Shown here in pieces: positions 25,512-34,208 of a stretch of DNA of 34,537 bases. Source of the DNA: Alcaligenaceae bacterium 429. GTDB taxonomy: Bacteria; Pseudomonadota; Gammaproteobacteria; Burkholderiales; Burkholderiaceae_B. How positions within the stretch are numbered: the first letter of the stretch is position 1; each line of letters begins with the position of its first letter. Both the position numbers and the translations under genes were made by a program. The stretch lies in contig SRSN01000010.1 in assembly GCA_004791645.1 (NCBI GenBank), positions 1-34,537 of the forward strand, written 5' to 3'. A model generated the notes under the pieces. That model was not told where the DNA came from, ran no database searches, and worked only from the letters and a program-made list of their open reading frames with translations.

Positions 25512-27437
25512 TTATTTAGCGCTAGTCGTGTTCAACGGTAGCAATACTTCCAAACACGTATGACCGGGTCGTGACTGCACATGCAAGGTGGCGCCTATAT
25601 GCTGCATACGATTGGCCATGCTGCGCATACCTATGCTAAGACCTGCGGTTTGCACGGCATCCACATCAAAACCTATGCCATTGTCTTCGATGATGAGCTG
25701 CAACGTGTGGTCGTCCGGTTGTTGCAACGCAATGTTCAGGTGTGTGGCGCGGCTGTGTTTGACGACGTTGGTAAGGGCCTCTTCCACCAGTCGGGTTAAG
25801 GCCAATATTTGCAAAGGGGATGGTCGTGGTTCCCACTGTGGGGCAATAACCCAATCGGCTTTTATATCCAATGAATCAAACAAGTTCCCAAAGCGATAAC
25901 GTAGGGGGGCAATCCACGTGGATGGCAATTCGGGTACATCCAGTTTGGCGCTGGCCCCTGCATCAATGAGCTGACGTAAGTCGTCCCGCAGCAGTTTCAG
26001 AATAGAAAGAAACTGTTGGTTGGGTAGTGGCGTTTTCTGCTGCTCAATCATTGCCATAGAGCGTATCAATGAACTGCCTAGCCCATCGTGTAAATCTTGG
26101 GCTATATGTAGACGCTCTTGCAGCCTAGAGTTGTTCAGTGCCAGCTCATGCTTGCGTGCTAGTGTGTCTCGCAGTTCTTCTCTTGCTTCAGCGACACTGT
26201 GGGTGAGTTCTTTGTTGAACTGCTCAATACGACGCATTGTGTTCACCAATCGCCAGCTTAACAATGCCGACATGAACAACATGGTGAGTAGGCTGGTATA
26301 CGCCGAGTACAAATGTACCGAGGAGGACAAACCTAGTATGGTGAGCGTGTCATGCACACTGGTCGCAAAATAGCTCAGTAAGCACAGCGATAGCCATATT
26401 TGCTCAGTTTGTTTGTTACGCCATGCCCGAACGGGAAAGAGTAAGCAGGTACTCCAAAAGACAATAAGGGCGATAAAAAACACCCCTAACAGTACCAACG
26501 GTACAGCGGTCGAGGATGCGAGCAGCACGGCCGGTGAGGCGAGCGTAAACAGGACTATAGCCGCAATGCACAATCGCTTGATGTGTGTGTAGTTACCGAA
26601 ACTCCACACAAATAAAGAGAAGCTAAGAATAAAACTGAGGAACAGTAAGATGTTCACTCTGGAGAATTGCAGTGAATCGCTAAATAGAGGGCCAGTTTCG
26701 TGTCGTAGTTGCAATGAGCAATACAGCACCCAAAGTAGGGCTTGCAGCGCGTACAAACCATAGCTTTGCTCATTGCGACGGCGTAGCCAGATAAAGAACG
26801 CCAACGTTCCCAATACGCCTGTCACGCCTAGGTTCAGCAACAGCAAGGCTTGGTTCTGCCACCATGCGGCGCGCTGTGTGGCTAAGACAGTAGGCAGGGT
26901 GCCTAGCTCTATGTACTGTAATCCTGTGAACTGTGTAGTAGCACCACTTACCCATATCCAGACGGTATTTAAGCCGGGTTTTAACAGGGCATCGGGTAGC
27001 ACCCAATAGCGTGGCACACCTATGCTGCGTGATAACGGTTCGCTAAGGTTGGCGTCTCGCCAGAGCAGAGAGTGGTTCAAAAATACAGCGCCCGCCACAC
27101 CCAAGGAACTAATGTGCAAGGCGAGAGGTTGGTTATCGCAATTGGGGTTTTGCCACTGCAGCTTGTACCACGCATTACCTCGGTAGGCGGGCCAGCGGCT
27201 AGCCCAGTTTTTGTCGGGTAGGGTGGTGGTGTGCCAACCGTCTTCAGGCGGTGGAGATAACGGCTCACCTACTGCCTGAGCGACTTCTACTGTGATGAGC
27301 CTAGGCTCGCATATGTTGTGGGGCTGGCTTTGTGCTTGCGCAGGAACAATGAGCACACATAACCCTAGCCACAGAGTGATCACGCTGCAGCAGTAGCGAA
27401 GCAAGATAGCGGGCATGCTGCGGTAGGTGATACCCAT
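25512..27437 (-). CDS. Membrane sensor histidine kinase (7TMR-DISM-like, HisKA_3)
   Basis: A 641-residue NarL/DesK-class sensor kinase. After a signal peptide (about 1-36) comes a periplasmic beta-rich domain (about 45-180), reminiscent of DISMED2/galactose-binding-like folds (WYKLQWQNPNC). Seven hydrophobic spans lie between about 195 and 400. A coiled linker (402-445) leads to the dimerisation helix with phosphorylatable H450 in AQDLHDGLGSS. The HATPase domain shows EEALTNVVKHS (N-box) and IEDNGIGFD (G1). The gene follows its response regulator by 18 bases. A second in-frame ATG lies 21 bases downstream of the chosen start. The ligand is unknown; carbohydrate-like molecules are a guess from the ectodomain. 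Confidence 0.88.
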   Translation of the reverse strand: MGITYRSMPAILLRYCCSVITLWLGLCVLIVPAQAQSQPHNICEPRLITVEVAQAVGEPLSPPPEDGWHTTTLPDKNWASRWPAYRGNAWYKLQWQNPNCDNQPLALHISSLGVAGAVFLNHSLLWRDANLSEPLSRSIGVPRYWVLPDALLKPGLNTVWIWVSGATTQFTGLQYIELGTLPTVLATQRAAWWQNQALLLLNLGVTGVLGTLAFFIWLRRRNEQSYGLYALQALLWVLYCSLQLRHETGPLFSDSLQFSRVNILLFLSFILSFSLFVWSFGNYTHIKRLCIAAIVLFTLASPAVLLASSTAVPLVLLGVFFIALIVFWSTCLLFPVRAWRNKQTEQIWLSLCLLSYFATSVHDTLTILGLSSSVHLYSAYTSLLTMLFMSALLSWRLVNTMRRIEQFNKELTHSVAEAREELRDTLARKHELALNNSRLQERLHIAQDLHDGLGSSLIRSMAMIEQQKTPLPNQQFLSILKLLRDDLRQLIDAGASAKLDVPELPSTWIAPLRYRFGNLFDSLDIKADWVIAPQWEPRPSPLQILALTRLVEEALTNVVKHSRATHLNIALQQPDDHTLQLIIEDNGIGFDVDAVQTAGLSIGMRSMANRMQHIGATLHVQSRPGHTCLEVLLPLNTTSAK

Positions 27438-27455
27438 GAATGAAAAGTCAGCGAG

Positions 27456-28160
27456 TTAGGAAAGCAGCCCCTGTGATCGTGCTTTCACGACAGCGCGGGT
27501 GCGGGAAGACACCGCTAGTTTACGGTAGATATGCTTCACATGGCATTCTACGGTGAATCGGGATAACTCTAGTTTTTCAGCTATCTCGCGATTGGTCAGG
27601 CCGTCGGCTACCAGTTGCAGTATTTCCTGCTCACGCGTAGTGAGTGTGGAGTTCGCAGTTTGTGATGGCTCGGGTGGAGTGACTACGGCTTGTGGTGGGG
27701 CCGGTTGTAGCTCAGCAATAATACGTCTGGCCATGAACGGATCAATGGGGGCACCGCCACGCAGCACGCTACGTATGGACAAGGCCACTTCTACATCTTC
27801 ACGTTCTTTCAACACATACCCTGTAGCGCCGGCACGTAACGCAGCCAAAATGGCGTCTTCGGTACTCCATGCTGAAATCACCAAAATACCTAGGGAAGGA
27901 TCAGCAGCGGATAACTCAGCAATCAGGTCTAGACCGTTCCCATCAGGCAAACCCAGATCAACTAAAGCTAAAGCAACCGGGTGCTCAGCCAGTCGGGCAC
28001 GGGCGTCGGCGAGATTAGCGGCGAAAATTAAGGCATCTGGTGTATAGCCCAGTTGTTGCAAGATGAGATCTAGTCTGTGTTGGACCAGATTATCGTCTTC
28101 CACAATCAGCACGGGTGCGGGTAGCGAGAGTTCTGTGGCGATGGGGGCAGAAGGGGACAT
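27456..28160 (-). CDS. NarL/FixJ-family response regulator
   Basis: A 234-residue DNA-binding response regulator. The receiver domain (about 16-135) has the acidic pair EDD (21-23), phospho-acceptor D68 in LVDLGLPDGNG, the Ser of VISAW and the Lys of YVLKERE. A Pro-rich linker (PAPPQAVVTPPEPSQ) leads to a LuxR-type helix-turn-helix (about 168-232, LTTREQEILQLVADGLTNREIAEKL in the first part). The ATG at 28160 was preferred over a TTG at 28175; neither has a clear ribosome site. It pairs with the downstream HisKA_3 kinase. Targets are unknown. Confidence 0.9.
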   Translation of the reverse strand: MSPSAPIATELSLPAPVLIVEDDNLVQHRLDLILQQLGYTPDALIFAANLADARARLAEHPVALALVDLGLPDGNGLDLIAELSAADPSLGILVISAWSTEDAILAALRAGATGYVLKEREDVEVALSIRSVLRGGAPIDPFMARRIIAELQPAPPQAVVTPPEPSQTANSTLTTREQEILQLVADGLTNREIAEKLELSRFTVECHVKHIYRKLAVSSRTRAVVKARSQGLLS

Positions 28161-28286
28161 GGGAACAGTTTTCAAGGAAATATCTGGGAATAGCGATTGA
28201 CTTCACTATGGCCTAAAACAAGGCTTTCGGGTATCCCTGAAAATAGTGATAAGCCGTAAAAATCACAAAAATACACAAAGCTGAAA

Positions 28287-28311
28287 CCAGCACCATACAG
28301 TATGGTGCTGG
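28287..28311 (-). terminator. Terminator after mtnC
   Basis: An 11-bp perfect stem (28287-28297 with 28301-28311) with a 3-base loop follows the mtnC stop. On the minus strand the downstream sequence is T-rich (TTTCAGCTTTGTG, then ATTTTTG). Confidence 0.65.
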
Positions 28312-28349
28312 GTAGGTACAGAATTGCTGTAGTTACTGCTGGGTAGGTA
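28307..28349. repeat. Short direct repeat GCTGGGTAGGTA
   Basis: The same 12 bases occur at 28307-28318 (edge of the terminator stem) and 28338-28349 (end of mtnC), 31 bases apart. It could be a remnant of a small tandem duplication. Confidence 0.5.
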
Positions 28350-29013
28350 TATCGAGGAACGATGTGACTTGTGTATGTGTACTACGGCGGTCTGGCGATT
28401 GGCGGCTAATTTGTACAGTGTGCCAACCATCTTGGCGGGCAGCATCTAGTTCTTGATGTACCGCAGACACATATAACAGTTGTTCAGCAGGGATCCCTAA
28501 GGTTTCGCGAATGCTGCGATAGGAACTGCTATCGCGTTTAGAACCTACCGAACTATCGAAATGCCCGTTGATGAGCGGCAACACATTGCCATGATCGCTA
28601 TGACCAAACAGCAGTTCTTGTGCCGCAATGGTGCTGGACGAATACAGGTACACCGCTTGCCCAGCGTTATGCCAGCGTTTGATCTGTTCATAGGCGTCTT
28701 CGTAAATATGCCCGGTGAACTGCCCGCTGATATAGCCTTCTGCCCAGATCATGGCCTGTAGTTGTTTAAGCACAGGAGAGGGTTTGTCTATATCTATATA
28801 GTGCAACAATTCGGCGATCAGTCGGTCTAACCCAGCTAAGGGTAGTTGAGCCTCGGTACGCAACGTGAGTAGTGCGCTTTTTACGGCGGGTTGCGATTGC
28901 TGTTGCCGCAGAAAATTGGCGATATGGCGTCTCGCATAGGGAGACAAGGTTTGATGCACAAAGGCAAGGTCTGTCGTGGTGCCTTCTACATCACAAAGGA
29001 TTGCAGAAATCAT
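28333..29013 (-). CDS. mtnC: Enolase-phosphatase E1 (acireductone synthase), altered motif IV
   Basis: A 226-residue HAD-family enzyme of the methionine salvage pathway that enolises and dephosphorylates 2,3-diketo-5-methylthiopentyl-1-phosphate. Family motifs seen: nucleophile D8 and E10 in CDVEGTT, MIWAEGY, GHIYEDA, the motif II Ser in YSSS (125-127) and motif III Lys in VGSKR (K159). Motif IV, normally with an Asp that helps bind Mg2+ (as in FLSDVVQELDAA of relatives), reads YVSAVHQELDAA here, with A184 (codon GCG) at the Asp position. Length is standard. No other salvage gene is in the window. It is divergent from lemA. Confidence 0.85.
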   Translation of the reverse strand: MISAILCDVEGTTTDLAFVHQTLSPYARRHIANFLRQQQSQPAVKSALLTLRTEAQLPLAGLDRLIAELLHYIDIDKPSPVLKQLQAMIWAEGYISGQFTGHIYEDAYEQIKRWHNAGQAVYLYSSSTIAAQELLFGHSDHGNVLPLINGHFDSSVGSKRDSSSYRSIRETLGIPAEQLLYVSAVHQELDAARQDGWHTVQISRQSPDRRSTHTQVTSFLDIPTQQ

Positions 29014-29213
29014 AAGGTGGCGCCAAACATTGGCGTAGTCGTTTACGGTGAAACAAGTACTGACAGCTTAAGGCAGAGAGCCTACGTCATAGTATCATCG
29101 AGTTTTGTGACGAGCCAATGTGTCGCTAAGCGATAACCAATGTAAAGAGATCTTGTTCTGCACAGCAGCTCACGATACTCTTTTCTCTCTACTTTTTTTG
29201 CCATGTGAGCATC

Positions 29214-29828
29214 ATGAAAAACTCTTTACGACTATGGTTGATTTCCGCGATGGCATTATTGCTCAGCGGTTGTGGTTACAACGAAATTCAGCGCTTAGAT
29301 GAGCAGGTCAAGGCAGCGTGGTCGCAAACACTGAATCAGTATGAACGTAGGGCTGAGTTAGTGCCTAAATTGGTAAGCTCTGTGAATGCGTACATGGTGA
29401 ATGAGCGTAGTGTGCTGGTGGAAGTCACCGAGGCACGTGCTCGTGTAGGCAGTATCCAAATTACAGCAGAAGATCTAGATAACCCAGCGGTGATGGAACG
29501 TTTCCAGCAAGCACAGGGTCAGTTGTCCTCTGCCTTATCTAGATTGTTGGCGGTATCGGAAAATTATCCACAGCTGAAAAGTGACGGCTTATTCCGCGAC
29601 TTGATGACTCAATTGGAAGGTACAGAAAATCGCATTGCTACCGAACGTGGTCGTTACGTGGAAGCGGTGCAGGCTTATAACGTATATATACGTCAGTTCC
29701 CAGCCGTAGTAACGGCCAAACTGTTTGGCTACAAAGTGATGGAAAACTATGGCGTAGATCGTGAGTACGATATTCGCCGTGATCCAGAAGTGAAGTTTGA
29801 TTTGCCCGCATCGGCAACCGCTAGATAG
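29214..29828 (+). CDS. lemA: LemA family lipoprotein
   Basis: A 204-residue LemA protein. The N-terminus is a lipoprotein signal (LLLSGC, Cys at about residue 19), so it should be anchored at the envelope. The body has the family pattern of long helices: YNEIQRLDEQVKAAWSQ, then NQYERRAELVPKLVSSVNAY and the ENRIATERGRYVEAVQAYN block. The start is taken at the ATG; a GTG 9 bases upstream is in frame. It heads a run of five same-strand genes. LemA proteins are widely paired with TPM-domain proteins; their molecular role is not settled. Confidence 0.9.
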   Translation: MKNSLRLWLISAMALLLSGCGYNEIQRLDEQVKAAWSQTLNQYERRAELVPKLVSSVNAYMVNERSVLVEVTEARARVGSIQITAEDLDNPAVMERFQQAQGQLSSALSRLLAVSENYPQLKSDGLFRDLMTQLEGTENRIATERGRYVEAVQAYNVYIRQFPAVVTAKLFGYKVMENYGVDREYDIRRDPEVKFDLPASATAR

Positions 29829-29847
29829 TCGCTGACAGGACATGACT

Positions 29848-30774
29848 ATGCGTAGTAACACCGCCGTTTTGCTGCGTTATTGGCGCAGCCTGTTGATGGC
29901 ATGGTTGTTGGCTGTGGTGTGTTTGCCTGTGCAAGCCGCCACTGTGCCTGTGCCTAAGCTGAATGATTGGGTCACTGATACCACGGGTACATTGAGTAGT
30001 GCTCAACAGCAAGCCATGAGCCAGCAATTGCAAGCGTTGCAGTTGGAAAAAGGAGCGCAGCTTTTTGTACTCGTAGTACCTACGACGGGTAACGACACCA
30101 TCGAGAGTTATGCTCGGCGTGTGTTTGATGCCTGGAAAGTAGGGCGCAAAAAGGTAAACGACGGTGTACTGCTATTGGTAGCTAAGGACGATAGACGTTT
30201 ACGCATAGAAGTGGGTTATGGGTTAGAGGGTGCTATTACCGACTTACAGTCCGGCCGCATTATTCGAGAGCAAATCACACCCTACTTTGCACAGGGTGAT
30301 TACGCTGCAGGCATACAGTCGGGGGTGGATAGCTTAGCTGGCTTAATTCGCGGCGAAAATCTGCCACCTGTATCGCAAAGTGAGGGCGACGATGAAAGCC
30401 CGGCGATTGTGCTGATCCCCTTGGCATTTTTTGCGCTGGTGATGCCTATGGCGGCGGCAGCGCTGATGTCAGGCGTGTTTGTGTTCATCATGTTTGAAAG
30501 CCTACCACTGGCATTACTAGGTGCCGTTGTGGGTTTGGTGATCTCGCTTATAGGTTATGTCATCGGGGCAGGTGGGCGTCGCTCAGGTGCTGGTAGGGCA
30601 TCTAAATATGGCGGAGCCTTAGATGGGTTAGCCAGCCATGGTCGTAAACGCGGTCGCGGAAACTTCCCCGGAGGCGGTGGTGGTTTTGGGGGCGGCGGCT
30701 TCGGCGGAGGCGGAGGTTTTGGCGGCGGAGGTGGCGGCGGCAGCGGGGGCGGTGGTGCCTCTGGCAGCTGGTAG
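29848..30774 (+). CDS. TPM-domain membrane protein (YgcG-like)
   Basis: A 308-residue protein with a signal peptide ending near VQAA (about 29) and a periplasmic TPM domain (about 35-165: WVTDTTGTLS, then VNDGVLLLVAKDDRRLRIEVGYGLEG). A hydrophobic hairpin follows (about 184-245, two spans). The tail of about 40 residues is almost pure Gly with Phe/Ser and ends GGASGSW, as in YgcG relatives. The ATG at 29848 has AGGA at 7 bases; an ATG 6 bases upstream is also in frame. It follows lemA closely. The TPM domain has been linked to acid phosphatase activity in plants and to photosystem repair, but its bacterial role is open. Confidence 0.9.
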   Translation: MRSNTAVLLRYWRSLLMAWLLAVVCLPVQAATVPVPKLNDWVTDTTGTLSSAQQQAMSQQLQALQLEKGAQLFVLVVPTTGNDTIESYARRVFDAWKVGRKKVNDGVLLLVAKDDRRLRIEVGYGLEGAITDLQSGRIIREQITPYFAQGDYAAGIQSGVDSLAGLIRGENLPPVSQSEGDDESPAIVLIPLAFFALVMPMAAAALMSGVFVFIMFESLPLALLGAVVGLVISLIGYVIGAGGRRSGAGRASKYGGALDGLASHGRKRGRGNFPGGGGGFGGGGFGGGGGFGGGGGGGSGGGGASGSW

Positions 30775-30783
30775 GAGGGAACC

Positions 30784-31278
30784 ATGGCAAGAATGTTGAA
30801 AAGTATGATGGGTGTGTCACAGGTGCAAGGCCATTGGTTACGGCATAAGCACTTCACTGCCCAAGTGCTGGATCAAGTAGCGCAACGTATACACGCGAGC
30901 GAACAAGGGCATAGTGGTGAGCTGGTCTTAGCGGTAGAGGCAGTAATGCCAAGCCACGAGACGGATAGCCATTTACGTGCCTTAGAAGTATTTGGTCGAT
31001 TACGTGTATGGGATACGCCCTTAAACAGTGGTGTGTTGTTGTATTTGGCGTTAGATCAGCGCTATATAGAAATTGTGGCTGACCGTGGTATTACGGCGAG
31101 TGCAGAACAGTGGCAAGCCGTGTGTACTAAATTACAGCAAGCATTTGGCCGTAAAGCCTATGTTGAGGGCTTACTTCAAGCAGTAGAAGACATAGAAACT
31201 ATTTTGCGCACTACCACACCTCCCTTGTCCTTGTTGGATGAGCCTAATTATTTACCAGATGAACCCGTGTTGCTGTAA
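30784..31278 (+). CDS. Second TPM-domain protein (soluble)
   Basis: A 164-residue protein with a TPM-like core: HSGELVLAVEAV, then VWDTPLNSGVLLYLALDQRYIEIVADRGI, aligning by eye with the central motif of the preceding gene. There is no signal peptide and no membrane span, so it should be cytosolic, unlike its neighbour. The ATG has a very strong GGAGGGA site and lies 9 bases after the previous stop, so co-translation is likely. LemA plus one exported and one cytosolic TPM protein is a recurrent bacterial arrangement. Confidence 0.88.
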   Translation: MARMLKSMMGVSQVQGHWLRHKHFTAQVLDQVAQRIHASEQGHSGELVLAVEAVMPSHETDSHLRALEVFGRLRVWDTPLNSGVLLYLALDQRYIEIVADRGITASAEQWQAVCTKLQQAFGRKAYVEGLLQAVEDIETILRTTTPPLSLLDEPNYLPDEPVLL

Positions 31279-31335
31279 GCATCACGATGCTGTTGCACCA
31301 TTATTGATGTGTTTACCCCTGTTTTTTAGGTTTAC

Positions 31336-32745
31336 ATGACTCACGGATTGACTTCACGTACCACGGGTTTCCAGGCGCATTGTCTGGCGGAGGCCGTGCG
31401 CTTGAAAGAAAGTGGCTGGGGGCCTTTGGAAGATACCGCAGAAGTACGGCGAGCCATTGCCCAAGGCGGTAGCGTAGAAGATAGGCTGGTGTTCAGAGCC
31501 GCATTGTTGGCACAGCGAGAGGGTTGGGTAGCGGCGTATCAACGCCTGAGTCAGGTAATGCGCTGGTTGCTGCCTGCATGGTTGGTATTGGCAGTGGTAG
31601 CAGGTTTGAGTGCGGTATGGGGTGTATTGGGTGCGGGTGCATACATTAACGTGATTACCGCCGTAGTGAGTTTGGTGGGGCTGAATGTCCTGACTCTATT
31701 GCTGTGGTTAAGTAGTTTTTTCTTTAAAAGTGATTCGGCACAGCAAGGTAGTGTGCTGGGTAAATTGAGCTTAAAGCTAGTAGGCCGTTTTGCACGTGGC
31801 GAGGCGGCGACTTTGGTGTTGGGCGCAGGCGTAAACGTGGTAGTACGCCAAAAGTTAGGCCGCTGGTTGTCGGGGCTCATTAGCCACACGTTTTGGCTCT
31901 GGGCTACCTTGGTCGCTATTTTGGCGCTGCTGTGGGCTTTGTCCGCTAGACGTTACGGCTTTGGTTGGGAAACGACGTTGCTATCGCCTGATAGCTTTGT
32001 GGCGTTGGTAGAAAGTTTGGGCAGTGTGCCACGTTGGCTGGGGTTTGATGTGCCGTCTGCTGAATTAATACGCATGAGTGACGGCTTAACCCCCCTGACA
32101 TCGGATGATCAACGAGTGTGGTCCAGTTGGTTGTTGGGTTGCTTGGTGTGCTATGGCTTATTGCCACGTTTGGTAGCGTGGTTATGCAGTGCAGGTGTAG
32201 TGCGTTTTCGCTTACGACATTTGCGTATAGATAGACAGCTACCGGGCTGGATAGAGCAGCAAGAACGATTATTACCAGTGCATGTACGGGTGGGCATTGA
32301 TGCCGAAGCTCCTAGCGATCAGGTAGCTATTGCTCAACCTACTCTCTTTGAGTTTCCTCAAACTACCGATACGGTGTGTGTGGCCGCGATAGAGTACCCA
32401 CAAGACCGTAGCTGGCCGCCACTGCCAATACCTGAGACGTGGATTAATGCTGGTGTGGTTGATACACGCGTACAGCGTGAGCAGCTATTGCAACTACTGT
32501 ATCAGCATTCGCCTGATTACTTGCTATTGGTGTGTGATGCGAATCAGACCCCCGATCGAGGAATCGTGGCATGGTTAGGTGAACTCAGTAGCTATGGCCG
32601 ATATTGCGCAATTGTGTTGCAGGCGGCTTCCGCGACTGATGTGCAGCCAGAGCGCCTACAAGCATGGCGTGATAGGTTGAGCGCAGCAGGTTTTAGATCT
32701 GAACAACTACACATCAACCTGCAGTCTTTATTCCCCCATTCTTAA
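31336..32745 (+). CDS. DUF2868 membrane protein
   Basis: A 469-residue integral membrane protein of the DUF2868 family. A soluble N-terminal helical part (1-75) is followed by two close spans (about 79-97 and 103-130), a third near 188-207 (FWLWATLVAILALLWALSA) and one near 264-285. The C-terminal 190 residues are soluble and contain a Rossmann-like pattern (DYLLLVCDANQTPDRG). It ends 6 bases before the DUF3482 gene, so the two are co-transcribed and likely work together. Function unknown. Confidence 0.87.
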   Translation: MTHGLTSRTTGFQAHCLAEAVRLKESGWGPLEDTAEVRRAIAQGGSVEDRLVFRAALLAQREGWVAAYQRLSQVMRWLLPAWLVLAVVAGLSAVWGVLGAGAYINVITAVVSLVGLNVLTLLLWLSSFFFKSDSAQQGSVLGKLSLKLVGRFARGEAATLVLGAGVNVVVRQKLGRWLSGLISHTFWLWATLVAILALLWALSARRYGFGWETTLLSPDSFVALVESLGSVPRWLGFDVPSAELIRMSDGLTPLTSDDQRVWSSWLLGCLVCYGLLPRLVAWLCSAGVVRFRLRHLRIDRQLPGWIEQQERLLPVHVRVGIDAEAPSDQVAIAQPTLFEFPQTTDTVCVAAIEYPQDRSWPPLPIPETWINAGVVDTRVQREQLLQLLYQHSPDYLLLVCDANQTPDRGIVAWLGELSSYGRYCAIVLQAASATDVQPERLQAWRDRLSAAGFRSEQLHINLQSLFPHS

Positions 32746-32751
32746 TGAGCT

Positions 32752-34197
32752 ATGAATAACCAGTCTTCTCTTTTACGTTTGGCGGTAGTTGGGCATACCA
32801 ATACCGGTAAAACATCGTTGTTGCGTACGTTGACGCGAGACACAGAGTTTGGGGAAGTACGTAATAGCCCGGGGACGACACGCCATGTGGAAGCCGTACG
32901 ACTGACCAATGACGGCCACGCTGTAGTGGAGTTATTTGATACACCCGGCATCGAAGACAGCATGGCGTTGCGCGATTATCTGGAGCGTTTGGTGCAGCCT
33001 GGGGAGCGTTTAGACGGCCCTAGCGTTTTAGAGCGTTTCTTGCAGATGCCAGAGGCCGTGGGTCGCTTTGAACAAGAAGCCAGAGTGGTAAAGCAGTTGT
33101 TGGCCTCGGATGCTGGGTTGTATGTGATTGATGTGCGCGATCCAGTATTAGCCAAGCACCAAGATGAACTGCGTATTTTGGCGTGGGCGGGTAAACCGTT
33201 GCTGCCAGTGCTGAATTTCACGCGTAGCGAAGAACAGCGTATTGATGAGTGGCGTGCGGCGCTGGCGAGTGTAGGTCTACACGCGATTAGTGAGTTTGAT
33301 ACGGTCGCCCCACCGCTTAATGGTGAAGAGCAACTATACGAACGCCTAGCGCTGTTGGTGAAAGAGTCGCATGCCCAAACGCTGAAGGCACTGATCACGA
33401 ATGTGCAGCAGCAGCGTGCGCAACGATTAGAAGATGCGTGGCGTTTATTGGCTGATTTGCTTGTTGATGTAGCAGCATGGCGTATGGTGAGCGAACCCGA
33501 TGAGCGATCTATGCAAGAAAGCACACGTACCATGCAAGAGCAAGTACGTAAGCGCGAAGAACGCTGCGTGAAAGCACTGCTGAAACGATTTAACTTCACC
33601 TCTAGAGACTATTTGCCAGATACCTTGTCGTTAGACGGTACGCGCTGGGAAATGGATCTGTTTAATCCCGATGCCTTGAAAGACTTGGGCGTACACATGG
33701 GTAAAGGGGTAGCCGCTGGTGCCTTGGCAGGTGCCACGGTAGATTTGCTGACACTGGGTTTTAGCTTAGGTAGCGGAACAGTGATTGGGGCCGCTGCGGG
33801 TGGAGTATGGCAGGGTCTGGACAAATGGGGCCAACGTTTGCTGGGTAAATGGCAAGGGAAAATGGAGCTCACGGTAGATGACAGCGTGATACGTGTTTTG
33901 GCATTGCGCCAAACAGCGTTAATTCATGCGTTAGAGCGTCGCGGTCATGCGGCTCAGATACCTATTGCTATTGCTCGCTCTGTGGTGGCTTTGGATACTG
34001 AAAATTCGCCTGAGCCAGAGACAACAGCACCACTTGCTGATGTGCCCACCGCCGTAGATTGGCGCAAAGGTGGTTTGCCAGTAGAGCTCACCGAAGCGAG
34101 ATTGCATGCTGAGTGGAGCACAATGCTGCACATGCAAAACGCATCAGGCCGTAGAGAGCAGGCTGTAGCTGCTCTGGCGGCCCGACTGCGTGTGTAA
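32752..34197 (+). CDS. GTPase with DUF3482 C-terminal domain
   Basis: A 481-residue Era/TrmE-like small GTPase fused to DUF3482. G1 is GHTNTGKTS (14-22), G2 region SPGTTRHVE, G3 DTPG (63-66). The expected G4 NKxD is replaced by NFTRSE (155-160), so guanine specificity may be altered. A coiled, charged helix region follows (205-280). Residues about 315-355 form a Gly/Ala-rich hydrophobic stretch (KGVAAGALAGATVDLL, then GSGTVIGAAAGGVWQG) like a glycine-zipper membrane insertion hairpin. With the DUF2868 partner, a membrane-associated GTPase system is likely; the process it serves is unknown. Confidence 0.88.
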   Translation: MNNQSSLLRLAVVGHTNTGKTSLLRTLTRDTEFGEVRNSPGTTRHVEAVRLTNDGHAVVELFDTPGIEDSMALRDYLERLVQPGERLDGPSVLERFLQMPEAVGRFEQEARVVKQLLASDAGLYVIDVRDPVLAKHQDELRILAWAGKPLLPVLNFTRSEEQRIDEWRAALASVGLHAISEFDTVAPPLNGEEQLYERLALLVKESHAQTLKALITNVQQQRAQRLEDAWRLLADLLVDVAAWRMVSEPDERSMQESTRTMQEQVRKREERCVKALLKRFNFTSRDYLPDTLSLDGTRWEMDLFNPDALKDLGVHMGKGVAAGALAGATVDLLTLGFSLGSGTVIGAAAGGVWQGLDKWGQRLLGKWQGKMELTVDDSVIRVLALRQTALIHALERRGHAAQIPIAIARSVVALDTENSPEPETTAPLADVPTAVDWRKGGLPVELTEARLHAEWSTMLHMQNASGRREQAVAALAARLRV

Positions 34198-34208
34198 ATG
34201 GTGCGTAA

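Noticed and set aside
29041-29095. CTGACA and TAGTAT as a promoter for lemA
   Set aside because: The spacer is about 24 bases, too long for a sigma-70 promoter.
30661-30774. Tandem GGN-rich stretch as a DNA repeat element
   Set aside because: It is coding sequence for the poly-Gly tail usual in YgcG-type TPM proteins.
30555-30857. Proline-rich frame antisense to the Gly-rich tail of the TPM protein
   Set aside because: It is the mirror of GGN/GGC codons read backwards (poly-Pro) and is not a real gene.
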